Shown one piece after another: positions 1 through 7,297 of a DNA stretch of 23,747 nt. The notes below the pieces were generated by a model. That model did no database searches. It worked only from the letters and a program-made list of their open reading frames with translations, and was not told the origin of the DNA. Location: IMG/VR virus record IMGVR_UViG_3300047497_000279, positions 1 through 23,747 of that record; one strand, written 5' to 3'. The first letter of the stretch is position 1. Each line of letters begins with the position of its first letter. A program made the position numbers and the translations under genes. The stretch comes from a virus.

Positions 1-291
1 TTGCGCGCAGGTGTGATTTGGACGGCGGCGTTGGACGAGCGGGTGCGGACTTTGCGGCAAGCGGGCCTGACCTGGGATGCGCTGGCGTTCGACATGGGTT
101 TGGGGCGCAACACCGTGCTGGAGCGCGGCCGGCGCTTAGGGTCTCAAAAATCGCCGCGGCAACGGATCGTACCGCCGGCGGAAGCACTGGATCGGCCGCC
201 GCGGCCGCCCGGGCATCCGGAATGCTGGGACCTGATCACCGCCGGAACGGTGCTGGATGGTGCTCCCTACCCCTACCCGGTTTATCTTTAG
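1..291 (+). CDS. GcrA-like small HTH DNA-binding protein
   Basis: This 96-aa protein (from TTG at 1; GTG at 13 is an equally good start and the gene could begin before the window) has one recognisable region. Residues about 7-47 begin with a Trp-Thr and run through ERVRTLRQAGLTWDALA, then GLGRNTVLERGRRLG. That is the arrangement of the GcrA-type helix-turn-helix, where an ERV..L...G helix is followed by a recognition helix ending in RLG. The rest is a proline-rich linker and a short tail with GHPECW and a PYPYP motif, which I recall from prophage HTH proteins of Acetobacteraceae. Known GcrA acts with sigma70 at methylated promoters; whether this homologue does so is inference. Its stop overlaps the Shine-Dalgarno of the next gene, so the two are probably translationally coupled. 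It is likely a phage or prophage regulator. Confidence 0.6.
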   Translation: MRAGVIWTAALDERVRTLRQAGLTWDALAFDMGLGRNTVLERGRRLGSQKSPRQRIVPPAEALDRPPRPPGHPECWDLITAGTVLDGAPYPYPVYL

Positions 292-323
292 GAGAACATA
301 TCGCGACCACGCACCAACGCGAC

Positions 324-812
324 GTGCAGGATTTCGGACGGCCAGGCGCCGACAGGGTCGACGCGGCTTTCGTGACCTACCGACTGGAAGAGGCGGGCGC
401 TACGCTGCTGGCGCTGCCCGGCACGGGATATTCAACCAGGCTGCGCCTGTCGCAGCTGGAGGTGGTGGCGTGTGCGGCGGAAGCCTATGGCCAGAGCCCT
501 GGCAGGATACGGCCCGCCATTCCGCCAGCGTCGCGAATCACTCGGATGGACGAGGCACTGGGCTGGATCACGCTGATCCCCCAAGACCGCGTGGTGATTC
601 GCCGGATCGTTGGAGCGCGCAGCCTGGTGAGCCCGGTGACGGAGCGGCACCTCTATTCGTGGCGGCGCCTTGGCGAAACGGTCGGGGCCGACCACAAGGC
701 GGTGCAGCGATGGCATCGGCAGGGCATCGATATGCTGGTGGCCGCTCTTGGCGCGTTGCGGCGGGTGGAGCAGCGTGGCGCCATCAGCACGAAGGAAGCG
801 GTTCTTTTTTGA
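324..812 (+). CDS. DUF6362-like phage protein
   Basis: From GTG 324 the protein has 162 aa. Near the N-terminus TYRLEEAGATLLALPGTG matches the start of the DUF6362 family (RLEEA..TL..LP). The middle has RITRMDEALGWI followed by DRVVIRRIV, and the C-terminal part SWRRLGETVGADHKAVQRWHRQGIDMLV looks like a helix-turn-helix. DUF6362 proteins sit beside terminase genes in alphaproteobacterial prophages; their role is not established, though the HTH suggests DNA binding. The start is uncertain: the only strong Shine-Dalgarno, AGGAG at 290-294, is 5 nt before an in-frame ATC at 300, while GTG 324 has no clear ribosome site. The last codons run into the inverted repeat at 794-915. The family assignment comes from motif recall. 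Confidence 0.62.
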   Translation: MQDFGRPGADRVDAAFVTYRLEEAGATLLALPGTGYSTRLRLSQLEVVACAAEAYGQSPGRIRPAIPPASRITRMDEALGWITLIPQDRVVIRRIVGARSLVSPVTERHLYSWRRLGETVGADHKAVQRWHRQGIDMLVAALGALRRVEQRGAISTKEAVLF

Positions 813-915
813 AAAAAAGAATCAAAAAACTTTTATTGTCAGGGCATTACGCGGCTACGCGGCGTACGCAAAGTCGCAAAAGTTTTTGCTTCTTTTTTCA
901 AAAAGAAGCGCTTCC
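794..915. repeat. Long imperfect inverted repeat, probable bidirectional terminator
   Basis: The left arm (794-834) and right arm (878-915) are reverse complements over about 38-41 bp, differing by single-base indels in A/T runs and a few substitutions. Each arm begins with GGAAGCG and ends in AACTTTT, and carries its own T-run/A-run palindrome (TTCTTTTTTGAAAAAAAGAA in the left arm). The 43-bp loop is GC-rich. It lies between two convergent genes, and the T-runs on both strands suit Rho-independent termination in both directions. I recall near-identical intergenic elements in Acetobacteraceae chromosomes, so it is probably a dispersed host repeat. That last point is memory, not a search. Confidence 0.75.
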
Positions 916-929
916 TTGCTTCCTGCCGC

Positions 930-1301
930 TCAAGGTGCCGCCCTCATTTCGACGGTATAGCGGCAGCGCGGCGTGACATAGGTGCCGGAGACGGTTTGGC
1001 CGGAGAGCGTGGCGGAAAGCGCAAGGCGGTAAGGCTTTCGATCGGCGCCGGGCGCGGTTGTTTCTGCGGCGATCTGGCCGGCCGGGGATACCTGGCCGTC
1101 GAGGATCAGGACGCCCTGGCGCGGCGTGAACTGGATGTAGTGGCCGCGCCGAATGAGTACGGCGCGGCCTGGAGGATCGCAGGTGCCGGCGGTCGGGGTG
1201 AGATCTCCCGCGTAGGTGACCGGAGCGTCGGCGCTGCAGCCGAAGAGCGCGAGAGTCACCAGCACTAGGATCGCTTGGGATAAAAGTCTTTGAGTGTGCA
1301 T
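930..1301 (-). CDS. Small lipoprotein, candidate moron
   Basis: This 123-aa protein is encoded against the direction of every other gene here. It starts with a lipoprotein signal peptide: MHTQR, a hydrophobic stretch (AILVLVTLALFG) and a lipobox with the acceptor Cys at residue 22 (LFG-C). The mature part is short, with further Cys residues in GTCDPP and PRCRY that could form a disulfide, and a beta-rich pattern (YIQFTPRQGVLILDG, LSATLSGQTVSGTYV). An AAGGA ribosome site lies 5-6 nt before the ATG. Its exposed cell-envelope location, reversed orientation and place between the upstream block and the late operon resemble a lysogenic-conversion gene, for example one affecting superinfection or the host envelope. 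No specific function can be read from the sequence. It converges on the inverted repeat at 794-915. Confidence 0.72.
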   Translation of the reverse strand: MHTQRLLSQAILVLVTLALFGCSADAPVTYAGDLTPTAGTCDPPGRAVLIRRGHYIQFTPRQGVLILDGQVSPAGQIAAETTAPGADRKPYRLALSATLSGQTVSGTYVTPRCRYTVEMRAAP

Positions 1302-1308
1302 TTTTTCC

Positions 1309-1338
1309 TTGCCCGATTACCCCAATTTTCGGTATATA
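1309..1338 (+). promoter_or_regulatory. Possible sigma70-type promoter for the late operon
   Basis: TTGCCC at 1309-1314 and TATATA at 1333-1338 are separated by 18 bp in a locally AT-rich patch, just before the first rightward gene. A start of transcription would fall near 1345, leaving almost no leader before the ATG at 1349. The same TATATA reads as a -10 on the minus strand towards the lipoprotein gene, but I see no matching -35 there. The call rests only on hexamer resemblance and position. Confidence 0.33.
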
Positions 1339-1348
1339 TCACTCAACG

Positions 1349-1619
1349 ATGGCGGTTTGCGCGCTGCGGTGTGGCGCGGAGCGGCAATCCTGGGCCGCTG
1401 GAGCGGAGCAGATCGTGGCGGCGCCGCCCTCCCCTTTGGACATCTTGATGACGGTCATGCGCGACCGGTTCGAGAACAAGGATTTCAGCGCGGCGGTGGC
1501 GATAGCCGCGCGCCCGCGAGGGCAATGTGACGCTCGGCACGTTGAGGGACCAGCAGCTTGTCGAACTCTGCGAGTCCGGCGTGGCAGGAGCGGTTCCTGC
1601 GGCGGAGGATACGGCTTAG
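1349..1619 (+). pseudogene. Frame-disrupted small-terminase-like gene
   Basis: The frame from ATG 1349 gives a plausible N-terminal half: PPSPLDILMTVMRDRFENKD, then FSAAVAIAA. This resembles alphaproteobacterial phage small-terminase-like proteins, in which PLD-hydrophobic-MRD is followed by AA..AAPYVHPRL. Around 1506-1520 the sense switches frame: the continuation GNVTLGTLRDQQLVELCESG to a stop at 1617-1619 lies in another frame, while the first frame becomes Arg-rich and runs into the terminase. The expected APYVH-like segment is missing, so an internal deletion with frame loss is likely. The position, directly before the large terminase, fits a small terminase. A sequencing error or an unrecognised frameshift are alternatives. 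I see no ribosome site before 1349. Confidence 0.42.
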
Positions 1620-2952
1620 CCTGGAGGCGTGGTCGCGGTTCGTCCTGGAAGAGCGCGGCGAGGTACCGGCGCAGCATCATGTCGCGGTGATCCGCGCGCT
1701 GGAGGAATTGTCGGCGGGCCGGATATCGCGGTTGATGCTGCTGCTGCCGCCGGGCTCGGCGAAGAGCACCTATGCCAGCGTGTTGTTTCCGGCGTGGTGG
1801 ATGGCGCGCAACCCGCGTGGTGCGGTGATTGCGGCGAGCCACACGGCGGCGCTGGCGGAACATTTCGGGCGGCGGGTGCGCGCGTTGCTGATGGCGCACG
1901 GGCCGCGGCTGGATTTGCGCTTATGCCGCGATGCGCGATCGGCATCGCGCTTCGCGACGGAGACGGGCGGCGAGTATTTCGCCATCGGCGTGCAGGGCGC
2001 GGTGACGGGGCGCCGCGCGGATCTGGCGCTGATCGACGATCCTGTTGCTTCCTTCGAAGATGCCGAGCGGCCGGCCAACCGGGAGCATTTGTGGAACTGG
2101 TACCGCAGCGAGTTGCTGACCCGGCTGAAGCCGGGTGGGCGCGTGGCATTGGTGATGACACGCTGGCACCAGGACGATCTGGCAGGGCGGCTGGAGGCGC
2201 AGGGCGGATGGCGCGTGTTGCGGCTGCCGGCGCTGGCGGCGGCGGACGATCCGCTCGAACGGCAGATCGGCGATGCGCTGTGGCCCGACTGGGAGAGCCG
2301 TGAGGCGCTGCTGGCCAAGCAATTGGCGATGGGCGATCGCAGCTTTGCGGCGATGTTCCAGCAGACGCCGCTGCCGGATAGCGGCACGATGTTCCATGTC
2401 GGCAGGCTGGAAATGGTGGATTGCACCCCTGCGGGCGATGCGGTCCGGGGCTGGGATTTCGCTGGCGGGACAGATAGCGCACGCGATCCGGATTGGACCG
2501 TGGGCGTGCTGTTGTTTCGTGACGCGCAGGGAAGATTCTTCGTCGATGACGTGCGGCGCGTGCGGGTGGGGCCGGAGGCGCTCGACGATTTCGTGGTGCA
2601 GGTGGCGCAGCAGGATGGCGCGCAGGTGATTGTGGGACTCCCGCGCGATCCCGGGCAAGCGGGCATGCATCAGGCGAGCAATCTGGTGCGGCGGCTAGCC
2701 GGGTTTCGCGTGCGCGTGAGTGCCGAAACGGGGTCAAAGCGGTTGCGCGCGGACCCGCCTGCATCGCAGGTGGCGGCGGGGCGCGTGAGCTTGCGCCGGG
2801 CCGATTGGAACCGTGTGTTCATCGAGGAGCTGGCGGCATTTCCGCACGGGCGGAAGGATGACCAGGTGGATGCGTTTTCCCGCGCCTTTGGTTTGCTGGC
2901 ACCGGCGGATAAGCCGGCCCGGTTCATGACCATGCCGTTCTTCGAGCGCTAA
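1558..2952 (+). CDS. terL: Terminase large subunit
   Basis: This 464-aa protein is the DNA-packaging motor: an ATPase that drives DNA into the prohead and a nuclease that cuts the concatemer. Visible motifs are Walker A PPGSAKST (residues 64-71), Walker B LALIDDP (156-162), and a coupling motif TRWHQDDLAGRL (201-212). The RNase H-like nuclease has acidic residues in RGWDFAGG (D300), LPRDPG (D364) and GRKDDQVDAF (D434, D435, D438). All key residues are present and the length is normal. The start is TTG 1558 with GAGGG at 1544-1548, so the gene begins inside the disrupted small-terminase-like gene. The portal gene follows after 66 bp. Confidence 0.95.
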   Translation: MSNSASPAWQERFLRRRIRLSLEAWSRFVLEERGEVPAQHHVAVIRALEELSAGRISRLMLLLPPGSAKSTYASVLFPAWWMARNPRGAVIAASHTAALAEHFGRRVRALLMAHGPRLDLRLCRDARSASRFATETGGEYFAIGVQGAVTGRRADLALIDDPVASFEDAERPANREHLWNWYRSELLTRLKPGGRVALVMTRWHQDDLAGRLEAQGGWRVLRLPALAAADDPLERQIGDALWPDWESREALLAKQLAMGDRSFAAMFQQTPLPDSGTMFHVGRLEMVDCTPAGDAVRGWDFAGGTDSARDPDWTVGVLLFRDAQGRFFVDDVRRVRVGPEALDDFVVQVAQQDGAQVIVGLPRDPGQAGMHQASNLVRRLAGFRVRVSAETGSKRLRADPPASQVAAGRVSLRRADWNRVFIEELAAFPHGRKDDQVDAFSRAFGLLAPADKPARFMTMPFFER

Positions 2953-3018
2953 AGCTGCTTTATCGCCCAGGGACGCTTCGCGATTCCAGCCGGACCTATA
3001 TTGACCCAGGAGGCCGCG

Positions 3019-4401
3019 GTGTTCGCGACGATTTCCGACATGGTGCCATGGGACCGCGATTTTCCCGACCGCGCGCGGCGGCTGGAATTACTGCGGCTGG
3101 TACTCGATGGCTCGTTGTATAATTATCTTCCCTATGAGTTTCACGAGGAACGCACCGCAGGCGGGGCGTATATTCCGCTGCGGCAAAGGCGGCCATCCGT
3201 ACGCTATGCGTTGCCGCGCGTGGTGGTGGAAGACAGCGTGGCGCTGCTGTTCAGTGAAGGCCATTTTCCGGGCATCGACTCGGCCGATGCCGATGTGCGG
3301 GCGGCGGCGGCGGCGCTCGCGCGGAGCACGCGGCTGAATTCGGTGATGACCGAGGCGGCGTTACGCGGGAGCATCGGATCGGTCGCGATCCTGATGCGGG
3401 TGTTGCGGGGCCGGGTTTTTCTGGACGTGATGGATACGCCGTATTTAACGCCGGAATGGGATCCGGCGGCACCCGATACGCTGCTGCGGGTGACGGAGCG
3501 TGTGAAGGTTTCGAGTGCGGCGCTGGCTGCGCAGGGCTATGACATCGGCGATCCGGACAGTCTGTGGTGGTTCTGCCGGCAATGGGATTCCGAGGCGGAG
3601 AGGTGGTTTTTGCCGATGCCGGCTGGAACCGCCTGGACCGAGACGATCGACCCCGCGCGCAGCGTGCGGCACGGCCTTGGCTTCGTGCCGATTGTGTGGA
3701 TCCGCAACCTGCCTGGCGGCGACGCGACCGACGGGCTGGCGACGTTCAGATCCGCCATCGAAACCTCGATCGAGATCGATTATCAGCTCAGCCAGGCCGG
3801 GCGTGGGCTAAAATATAGTAGCGATCCGACCTTGCTGATCCGCGAGCCGGCGGGGGTCGACGGCACGATGGTGCATGGCGCGGCAAATGCACTGGTCGTG
3901 AGCGAGAAGGGCGATGCGCGGCTGCTGGAAATCGGTGGCACGGCGAGCCAGGCGGTGATCGATTATGTGCGCGTGCTGCGCGAACTCGCGCTAGAAAGCG
4001 TGCATGGCAACCGGGCGGATGCGAGCCGGCTGACGGTGCCCGCGAGCGGACGGGCGCTGGAGTTGATGAACCAGGGATTGCTGTGGCTCGCCGATAATCT
4101 GCGCATCAGCTACGGCGAGAATGGATTGTTGCCGCTGATGCGCATGATGTTGCGGGCGGCAGGGGTTTATGCACTGGACGTGGATGGGGTGGCGCTGCCG
4201 CGCCTGGACGCCACCGCGCCCATCAGCCTGCGCTGGCCGGATTGGTATCCGCCGGATGCGGCGGACCGGCAGAAGGATGCGGCGACGATCGTTTCCCTTT
4301 TGCAGGCCGGCCTGCTGTCGCGGGAGACGGCGTTGCGCATTCTGGCGCCTGATTACGACATCGCCGACCCCGGGCAGGAATTGGGGCGCATCACAAGCTG
4401 A
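3019..4401 (+). CDS. Portal protein
   Basis: The protein (460 aa from GTG 3019) is assigned as the dodecameric portal at the DNA-entry vertex. The reasons are its place directly after the large terminase, its portal-like length, and its features: an acidic/aromatic N-terminus, a core with SAIETSIEIDYQLSQAGRGLKY, and a C-terminal helical part with RALELMNQGLLWLADNLRIS, as in SPP1 gp6-like portals. I chose GTG 3019 because a perfect AGGAGG (3008-3013) sits 5 nt before it; the in-frame TTG at 3001 has no ribosome site and would contain that signal. The C-terminus (DAATIVSLLQAGLLSRETALRIL) is the usual portal tail helix pair. The next gene begins 10 nt after the stop. Confidence 0.88.
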   Translation: MFATISDMVPWDRDFPDRARRLELLRLVLDGSLYNYLPYEFHEERTAGGAYIPLRQRRPSVRYALPRVVVEDSVALLFSEGHFPGIDSADADVRAAAAALARSTRLNSVMTEAALRGSIGSVAILMRVLRGRVFLDVMDTPYLTPEWDPAAPDTLLRVTERVKVSSAALAAQGYDIGDPDSLWWFCRQWDSEAERWFLPMPAGTAWTETIDPARSVRHGLGFVPIVWIRNLPGGDATDGLATFRSAIETSIEIDYQLSQAGRGLKYSSDPTLLIREPAGVDGTMVHGAANALVVSEKGDARLLEIGGTASQAVIDYVRVLRELALESVHGNRADASRLTVPASGRALELMNQGLLWLADNLRISYGENGLLPLMRMMLRAAGVYALDVDGVALPRLDATAPISLRWPDWYPPDAADRQKDAATIVSLLQAGLLSRETALRILAPDYDIADPGQELGRITS

Positions 4402-4411
4402 GGGAGTTTCC

Positions 4412-4828
4412 ATGGCCGGAGACGACGGGCTGGACGGCGGCGCGCCGGATCCGGCGGAGGAGCTTGCTGCCTTGCGGGCACGGAACGAGGCGTTGGAAAA
4501 TAGCCTGAAAGAAGTGCGCGAGAGCAGCGACAGGCGGGTGATCCAGACCGAATTGCGGGCTGAGGCGACACGCCGCGGCATGGTGGATCTCGACGGGCTG
4601 AAACTCATCGATGACGGCGAGATCGTGATCGATGCCAAGGGCGTGGTGCACGGCGTGGCCTCGGCGATGACAAAGCTGCGCCGCGACAAGCCATTCCTGT
4701 TCGGCGCGCCGAATTCCAGCAGCGTGGCCGGGGTGCCGGCGGCGGCGCCGGTGCGTACGAAGCTGGCGACGGAAATGACGCTGGACGAATGGCGCGTGGC
4801 GCGGGCGGACCTGCTGCGACGGGGATGA
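4412..4828 (+). CDS. Scaffold-like protein (GP20-like)
   Basis: This 138-aa protein lies between portal and major capsid, the usual scaffold position. Residues about 15-50 form a charged coiled-coil segment (EELAALRARNEALENSLKEV), followed by RRVIQTELRAEATRRGMVDLDGLKLI and a short conserved-looking stretch ending KPFLFGAP. The order (coiled coil, RGMVDLD, then a region ending in YLFG/FLFG) matches GP20-type minor capsid/scaffolding proteins that guide prohead assembly. The C-terminus is basic (EWRVARADLLRRG), as expected for a coat-binding tail. The start ATG 4412 has GAGGGA at 4400-4405. No head-maturation protease is seen nearby, so the scaffold may leave without cleavage or remain as a minor component. 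Confidence 0.72.
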   Translation: MAGDDGLDGGAPDPAEELAALRARNEALENSLKEVRESSDRRVIQTELRAEATRRGMVDLDGLKLIDDGEIVIDAKGVVHGVASAMTKLRRDKPFLFGAPNSSSVAGVPAAAPVRTKLATEMTLDEWRVARADLLRRG

Positions 4829-4905
4829 GTGACGCGTTCTTCCTGGTTCACGACTTGGGCGGCTGTGGCGTCTGCCCTGCCGATGATTTCTCTTTGGGGG
4901 CATGA

Positions 4906-6234
4906 ATGGGTATCCAGAATTTTCCGCTCGCGCTGCAGCCGATCATCCAGCAGGGTTTCCTGGAACGCGAATTCCAGCAGGCGTTGCGGTCGCGGCTCGG
5001 GTATCGCGCATGCGCCGATCGCGAGGCGTTCGCGGTGGGTATCGGCGAAACACTGACCAAAACGCGCGCCGGGTTGCGGCCGGCGGTGACGACGCCGCTG
5101 GCGCCTTCGACGAACACCAACCTCGATAACGGCATGACGGCCAGCACCTGGGGGGTGGAGCAGTATACGCTGACGATCAACCACTACGCCTCGACCATGG
5201 ATCTCAACATGGTGACAAGCCGGGTGGGGATCGCGAGCCAGTTTCTGCAGAATGCCTACGTGAACGGCGAGCAGGCGGCAAGGAGCCTGGATGACCTGGC
5301 GCGCAATGCGCTGTTCGCGGCATATTTCGGTGGCAATACCCGGGTGCGGGTGACGCTGACGGCCGCGGGACCCGCCGTCGCGGTGGACGATGTGCGCGGC
5401 TTCCAGGCGGGGTTCGTGAACGGCGTGCAACAGCCGGTATCCCCGGCCAATCCGCTGTTGGTCACCATCGGCGCCGATGTGTATACGCTGATCGGCACGG
5501 CGGCGGACGCAACCAACGTTTCGACGGCGCCCGGGGGCATTTCCGGCGTGCTGACGCTCTCGGCCAATGCCTCGGTGAGCGATGCGACGGCGGGCATTTC
5601 CGTGCAGTCGGCGACGGCGTCGTTGATCCTCCGGCCGAATGCACGGACCAATACCGGCCTGATCCAGGCTACCGACACGCTGACGATGAGCAACGTGCTG
5701 GATGCGGTCGCCAATCTGCGGCTGAATGCGGTGCCGGACGTGGATGGCGCCTATAATTGCTACATGGATCCGATCAGCGCGCGGCAATTGTTCGCGGATC
5801 AGGATTTCCAGCGCCTGTTCATCGGCGCGACGTCGGCCAACGAGGTGTTCAAGCCGGGCCAGGGGGTTGTGAACGACTTCCTGGGCCTGCGCTTTGTGCT
5901 GACCAACGAGGCCTATGTGCAGCCGCATCCGACCATTGCGGGGGCCATGATCCGGCGGCCGATCGTCGTGGGGCGGGGGGCGCTGGTGGAAGGCGATTTC
6001 GCCGGCATGGCGGCGGCGGATGTGGCGCCGGCCGATGCGATCGTGTCGGTGGTGGACGATGTTTGCATGGTTACGCGCGAGCCGATCGACCGGCTGCAGC
6101 AGATCATTGCGCAATCCTGGTATTGGATGGGCGGATTCTGCGCCCCGTTGGATACGACGACGACCAGCCTGACCGTGCCGACGGCGACCAATGCCAGCTT
6201 CAAGCGCGCGGTGATGATCGAGCATATCGGCTGA
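4906..6234 (+). CDS. Major capsid protein (N4-gp56/HK97-fold type)
   Basis: This 442-aa protein is assigned as the shell subunit from its position after portal and scaffold and from motifs of the N4-gp56 capsid group. Residues about 50-145 run through TLTKTRAGLRPA, the QYTLTINHYASTMDLNMVTS strand-and-helix segment and LARNALFAAYFGGNT. The P-domain-like helix TLTMSNVLDAVANLRLN (258-274) and DPISARQLFADQDFQRLF follow. Between them, residues about 145-245 form a Thr/Ala/Val-rich beta stretch that looks like an inserted domain. The C-terminus returns to the core with RRPIVVGRGALVEGDF and ends AVMIEHIG. The ATG at 4906 has GGGGG 5 nt upstream; the ATG at 4902 is out of frame. The 77 bp before it hold no gene. 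Confidence 0.85.
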   Translation: MGIQNFPLALQPIIQQGFLEREFQQALRSRLGYRACADREAFAVGIGETLTKTRAGLRPAVTTPLAPSTNTNLDNGMTASTWGVEQYTLTINHYASTMDLNMVTSRVGIASQFLQNAYVNGEQAARSLDDLARNALFAAYFGGNTRVRVTLTAAGPAVAVDDVRGFQAGFVNGVQQPVSPANPLLVTIGADVYTLIGTAADATNVSTAPGGISGVLTLSANASVSDATAGISVQSATASLILRPNARTNTGLIQATDTLTMSNVLDAVANLRLNAVPDVDGAYNCYMDPISARQLFADQDFQRLFIGATSANEVFKPGQGVVNDFLGLRFVLTNEAYVQPHPTIAGAMIRRPIVVGRGALVEGDFAGMAAADVAPADAIVSVVDDVCMVTREPIDRLQQIIAQSWYWMGGFCAPLDTTTTSLTVPTATNASFKRAVMIEHIG

Positions 6235-6276
6235 CGCCGGACATCGTTTCGCGGCTGTCTTGCGCCAGGAGATGCG

Positions 6277-6651
6277 ATGTTCACCGATCAGCAGAAAGTG
6301 GATATCCGCCGGTATTGCGGATACCCGGCCTACGGCGCAGCGCCCGACGGCAATATGGGGTGGCGGTTCTTCACCGCGTATGGGGCGCTCGAATACCGCA
6401 TGAACAACCTCTCCAGCAACGAGGTTGCGGTAGTGCTGACGTATTTGGCCACGCTGTCGCAGCTGGAGACGGCCGTGCCGGCAGCCAGCGATACTCTGGA
6501 CAGCGATGCGGCCGCTTCGTGGACCCACAACAGCAACGAAGTCGCCGACCGGCTGCGCCTGTTCGATGGCTGGCGCCGTCGGCTTTGCGCGTTCATGGGT
6601 GTGCCGCCGGGCGAAGGACTGGGGCTGGGTGGCCTCAGCCTGGTGGTGTGA
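6277..6651 (+). CDS. Head-tail connector / adaptor protein
   Basis: A 124-aa mainly helical protein directly after the capsid gene. It opens MFTDQQKVDIRRYCGYPAYG, the kind of short helix seen at the start of head-completion adaptors, and contains a central helical block (EVAVVLTYLATLSQLETAV) and a C-terminal GVPPGEGLG loop. By position it should join the ring beneath the portal. ATG 6277 has AGGAG (6267-6271) 5 nt upstream. The stop overlaps the next start by one base (TGATG), which points to translational coupling. Sequence alone does not tell adaptor from stopper. Confidence 0.62.
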   Translation: MFTDQQKVDIRRYCGYPAYGAAPDGNMGWRFFTAYGALEYRMNNLSSNEVAVVLTYLATLSQLETAVPAASDTLDSDAAASWTHNSNEVADRLRLFDGWRRRLCAFMGVPPGEGLGLGGLSLVV

Positions 6652-7274
6652 TGGATGGCCCGGCGCTGCAGAATCTGATCAGCAAGGGCATGGGCGTGGC
6701 GGCGCGGCGGCTCGGCGCGCCGTTCATCGTGTATCGGCCGCGCTCGGCATGCGACCCGCTCGCGAGCGGCAACCGGGTGATCCTGCTTTACGCCAGCTTC
6801 AATGCCGAGGATGAACGGTTCCGGCGGCCGGCCGGCTATGGGCAGGCGGTTTGGTGGGGCGTGTTCGACTCGCTCTATACGCAGCCAGGGGATTATTTGT
6901 CGGGGCCGGGTGCGGTATATTTCGTCGCGGCGCAGCGGCCGCTGCTGCCGGCGCAATGCGTCAGGACCAACAGGGTCGTGACGGTGGCACGGCCGCCGGC
7001 ACCGCAGAATGGCGGGTATGGCGGCATGGTGGCGGAAACAGCCGTGACGATCATCGATGGCTGGCCGGCAAGTTTGCTGGCGCTGAGCGCGCATGTGTCG
7101 GGCGGTTTGCCGGACTCGCGATATGGCATGTGGGCGTTGCTCCTGCCGGCGCTGCCCGCCGATCCCCTAGTGGGCGATGTGGTGAACGACGACCTCGGAC
7201 GCGATTTCCTGGTGGCGGCGGCCGAACAAAGCGATCTGGGCTGGCGGCTGACGGTTCGGCAGGTCGCCGGCTAG
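6651..7274 (+). CDS. Phage neck/head-completion protein, putative
   Basis: A 207-aa protein of the head-tail junction block. I do not recognise a named family. It is a soluble mixed protein with VYRPRSACDPL near the N-terminus, a middle with VWWGVFDSLYTQPGDYL and GAVYFVAAQRPLLPAQCVRTNRVVTV, and a C-terminal LVGDVVNDDLGRDFLV. This pattern of short strands carrying 'equipment' phrases such as VFDSLYTQPGDY and YFVA resembles the small beta-barrel-like neck proteins placed between connector and tail terminator. It starts at ATG 6651, overlapping the previous stop, and depends on coupling since no Shine-Dalgarno is visible. The frame stays open far upstream through the capsid gene, but only the portion from 6651 reads like protein. 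Confidence 0.6.
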   Translation: MDGPALQNLISKGMGVAARRLGAPFIVYRPRSACDPLASGNRVILLYASFNAEDERFRRPAGYGQAVWWGVFDSLYTQPGDYLSGPGAVYFVAAQRPLLPAQCVRTNRVVTVARPPAPQNGGYGGMVAETAVTIIDGWPASLLALSAHVSGGLPDSRYGMWALLLPALPADPLVGDVVNDDLGRDFLVAAAEQSDLGWRLTVRQVAG

Positions 7275-7297
7275 CACAGGAGCTTCGGGGGTGGATC

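Noticed and set aside
1294-1530. Plus-strand open frame of 78 aa
   Set aside because: It starts inside the lipoprotein gene's start region and reads as Arg/Gly-rich; the frame from 1349 is more protein-like in the same stretch.
3991-6528. 845-aa open frame on the minus strand
   Set aside because: It lies opposite portal, scaffold, capsid and connector genes, all of which have motifs and ribosome sites. The translation is Arg/His/Gly-rich with no domain signal, as expected from GC-rich codon bias.
6851-7297. N-terminal extension of the tail-completion-like gene
   Set aside because: The frame is open upstream but overlaps the neck gene and reads as Arg/Gly-rich shadow; GTG 7298 has a suitable ribosome site and a natural N-terminus.
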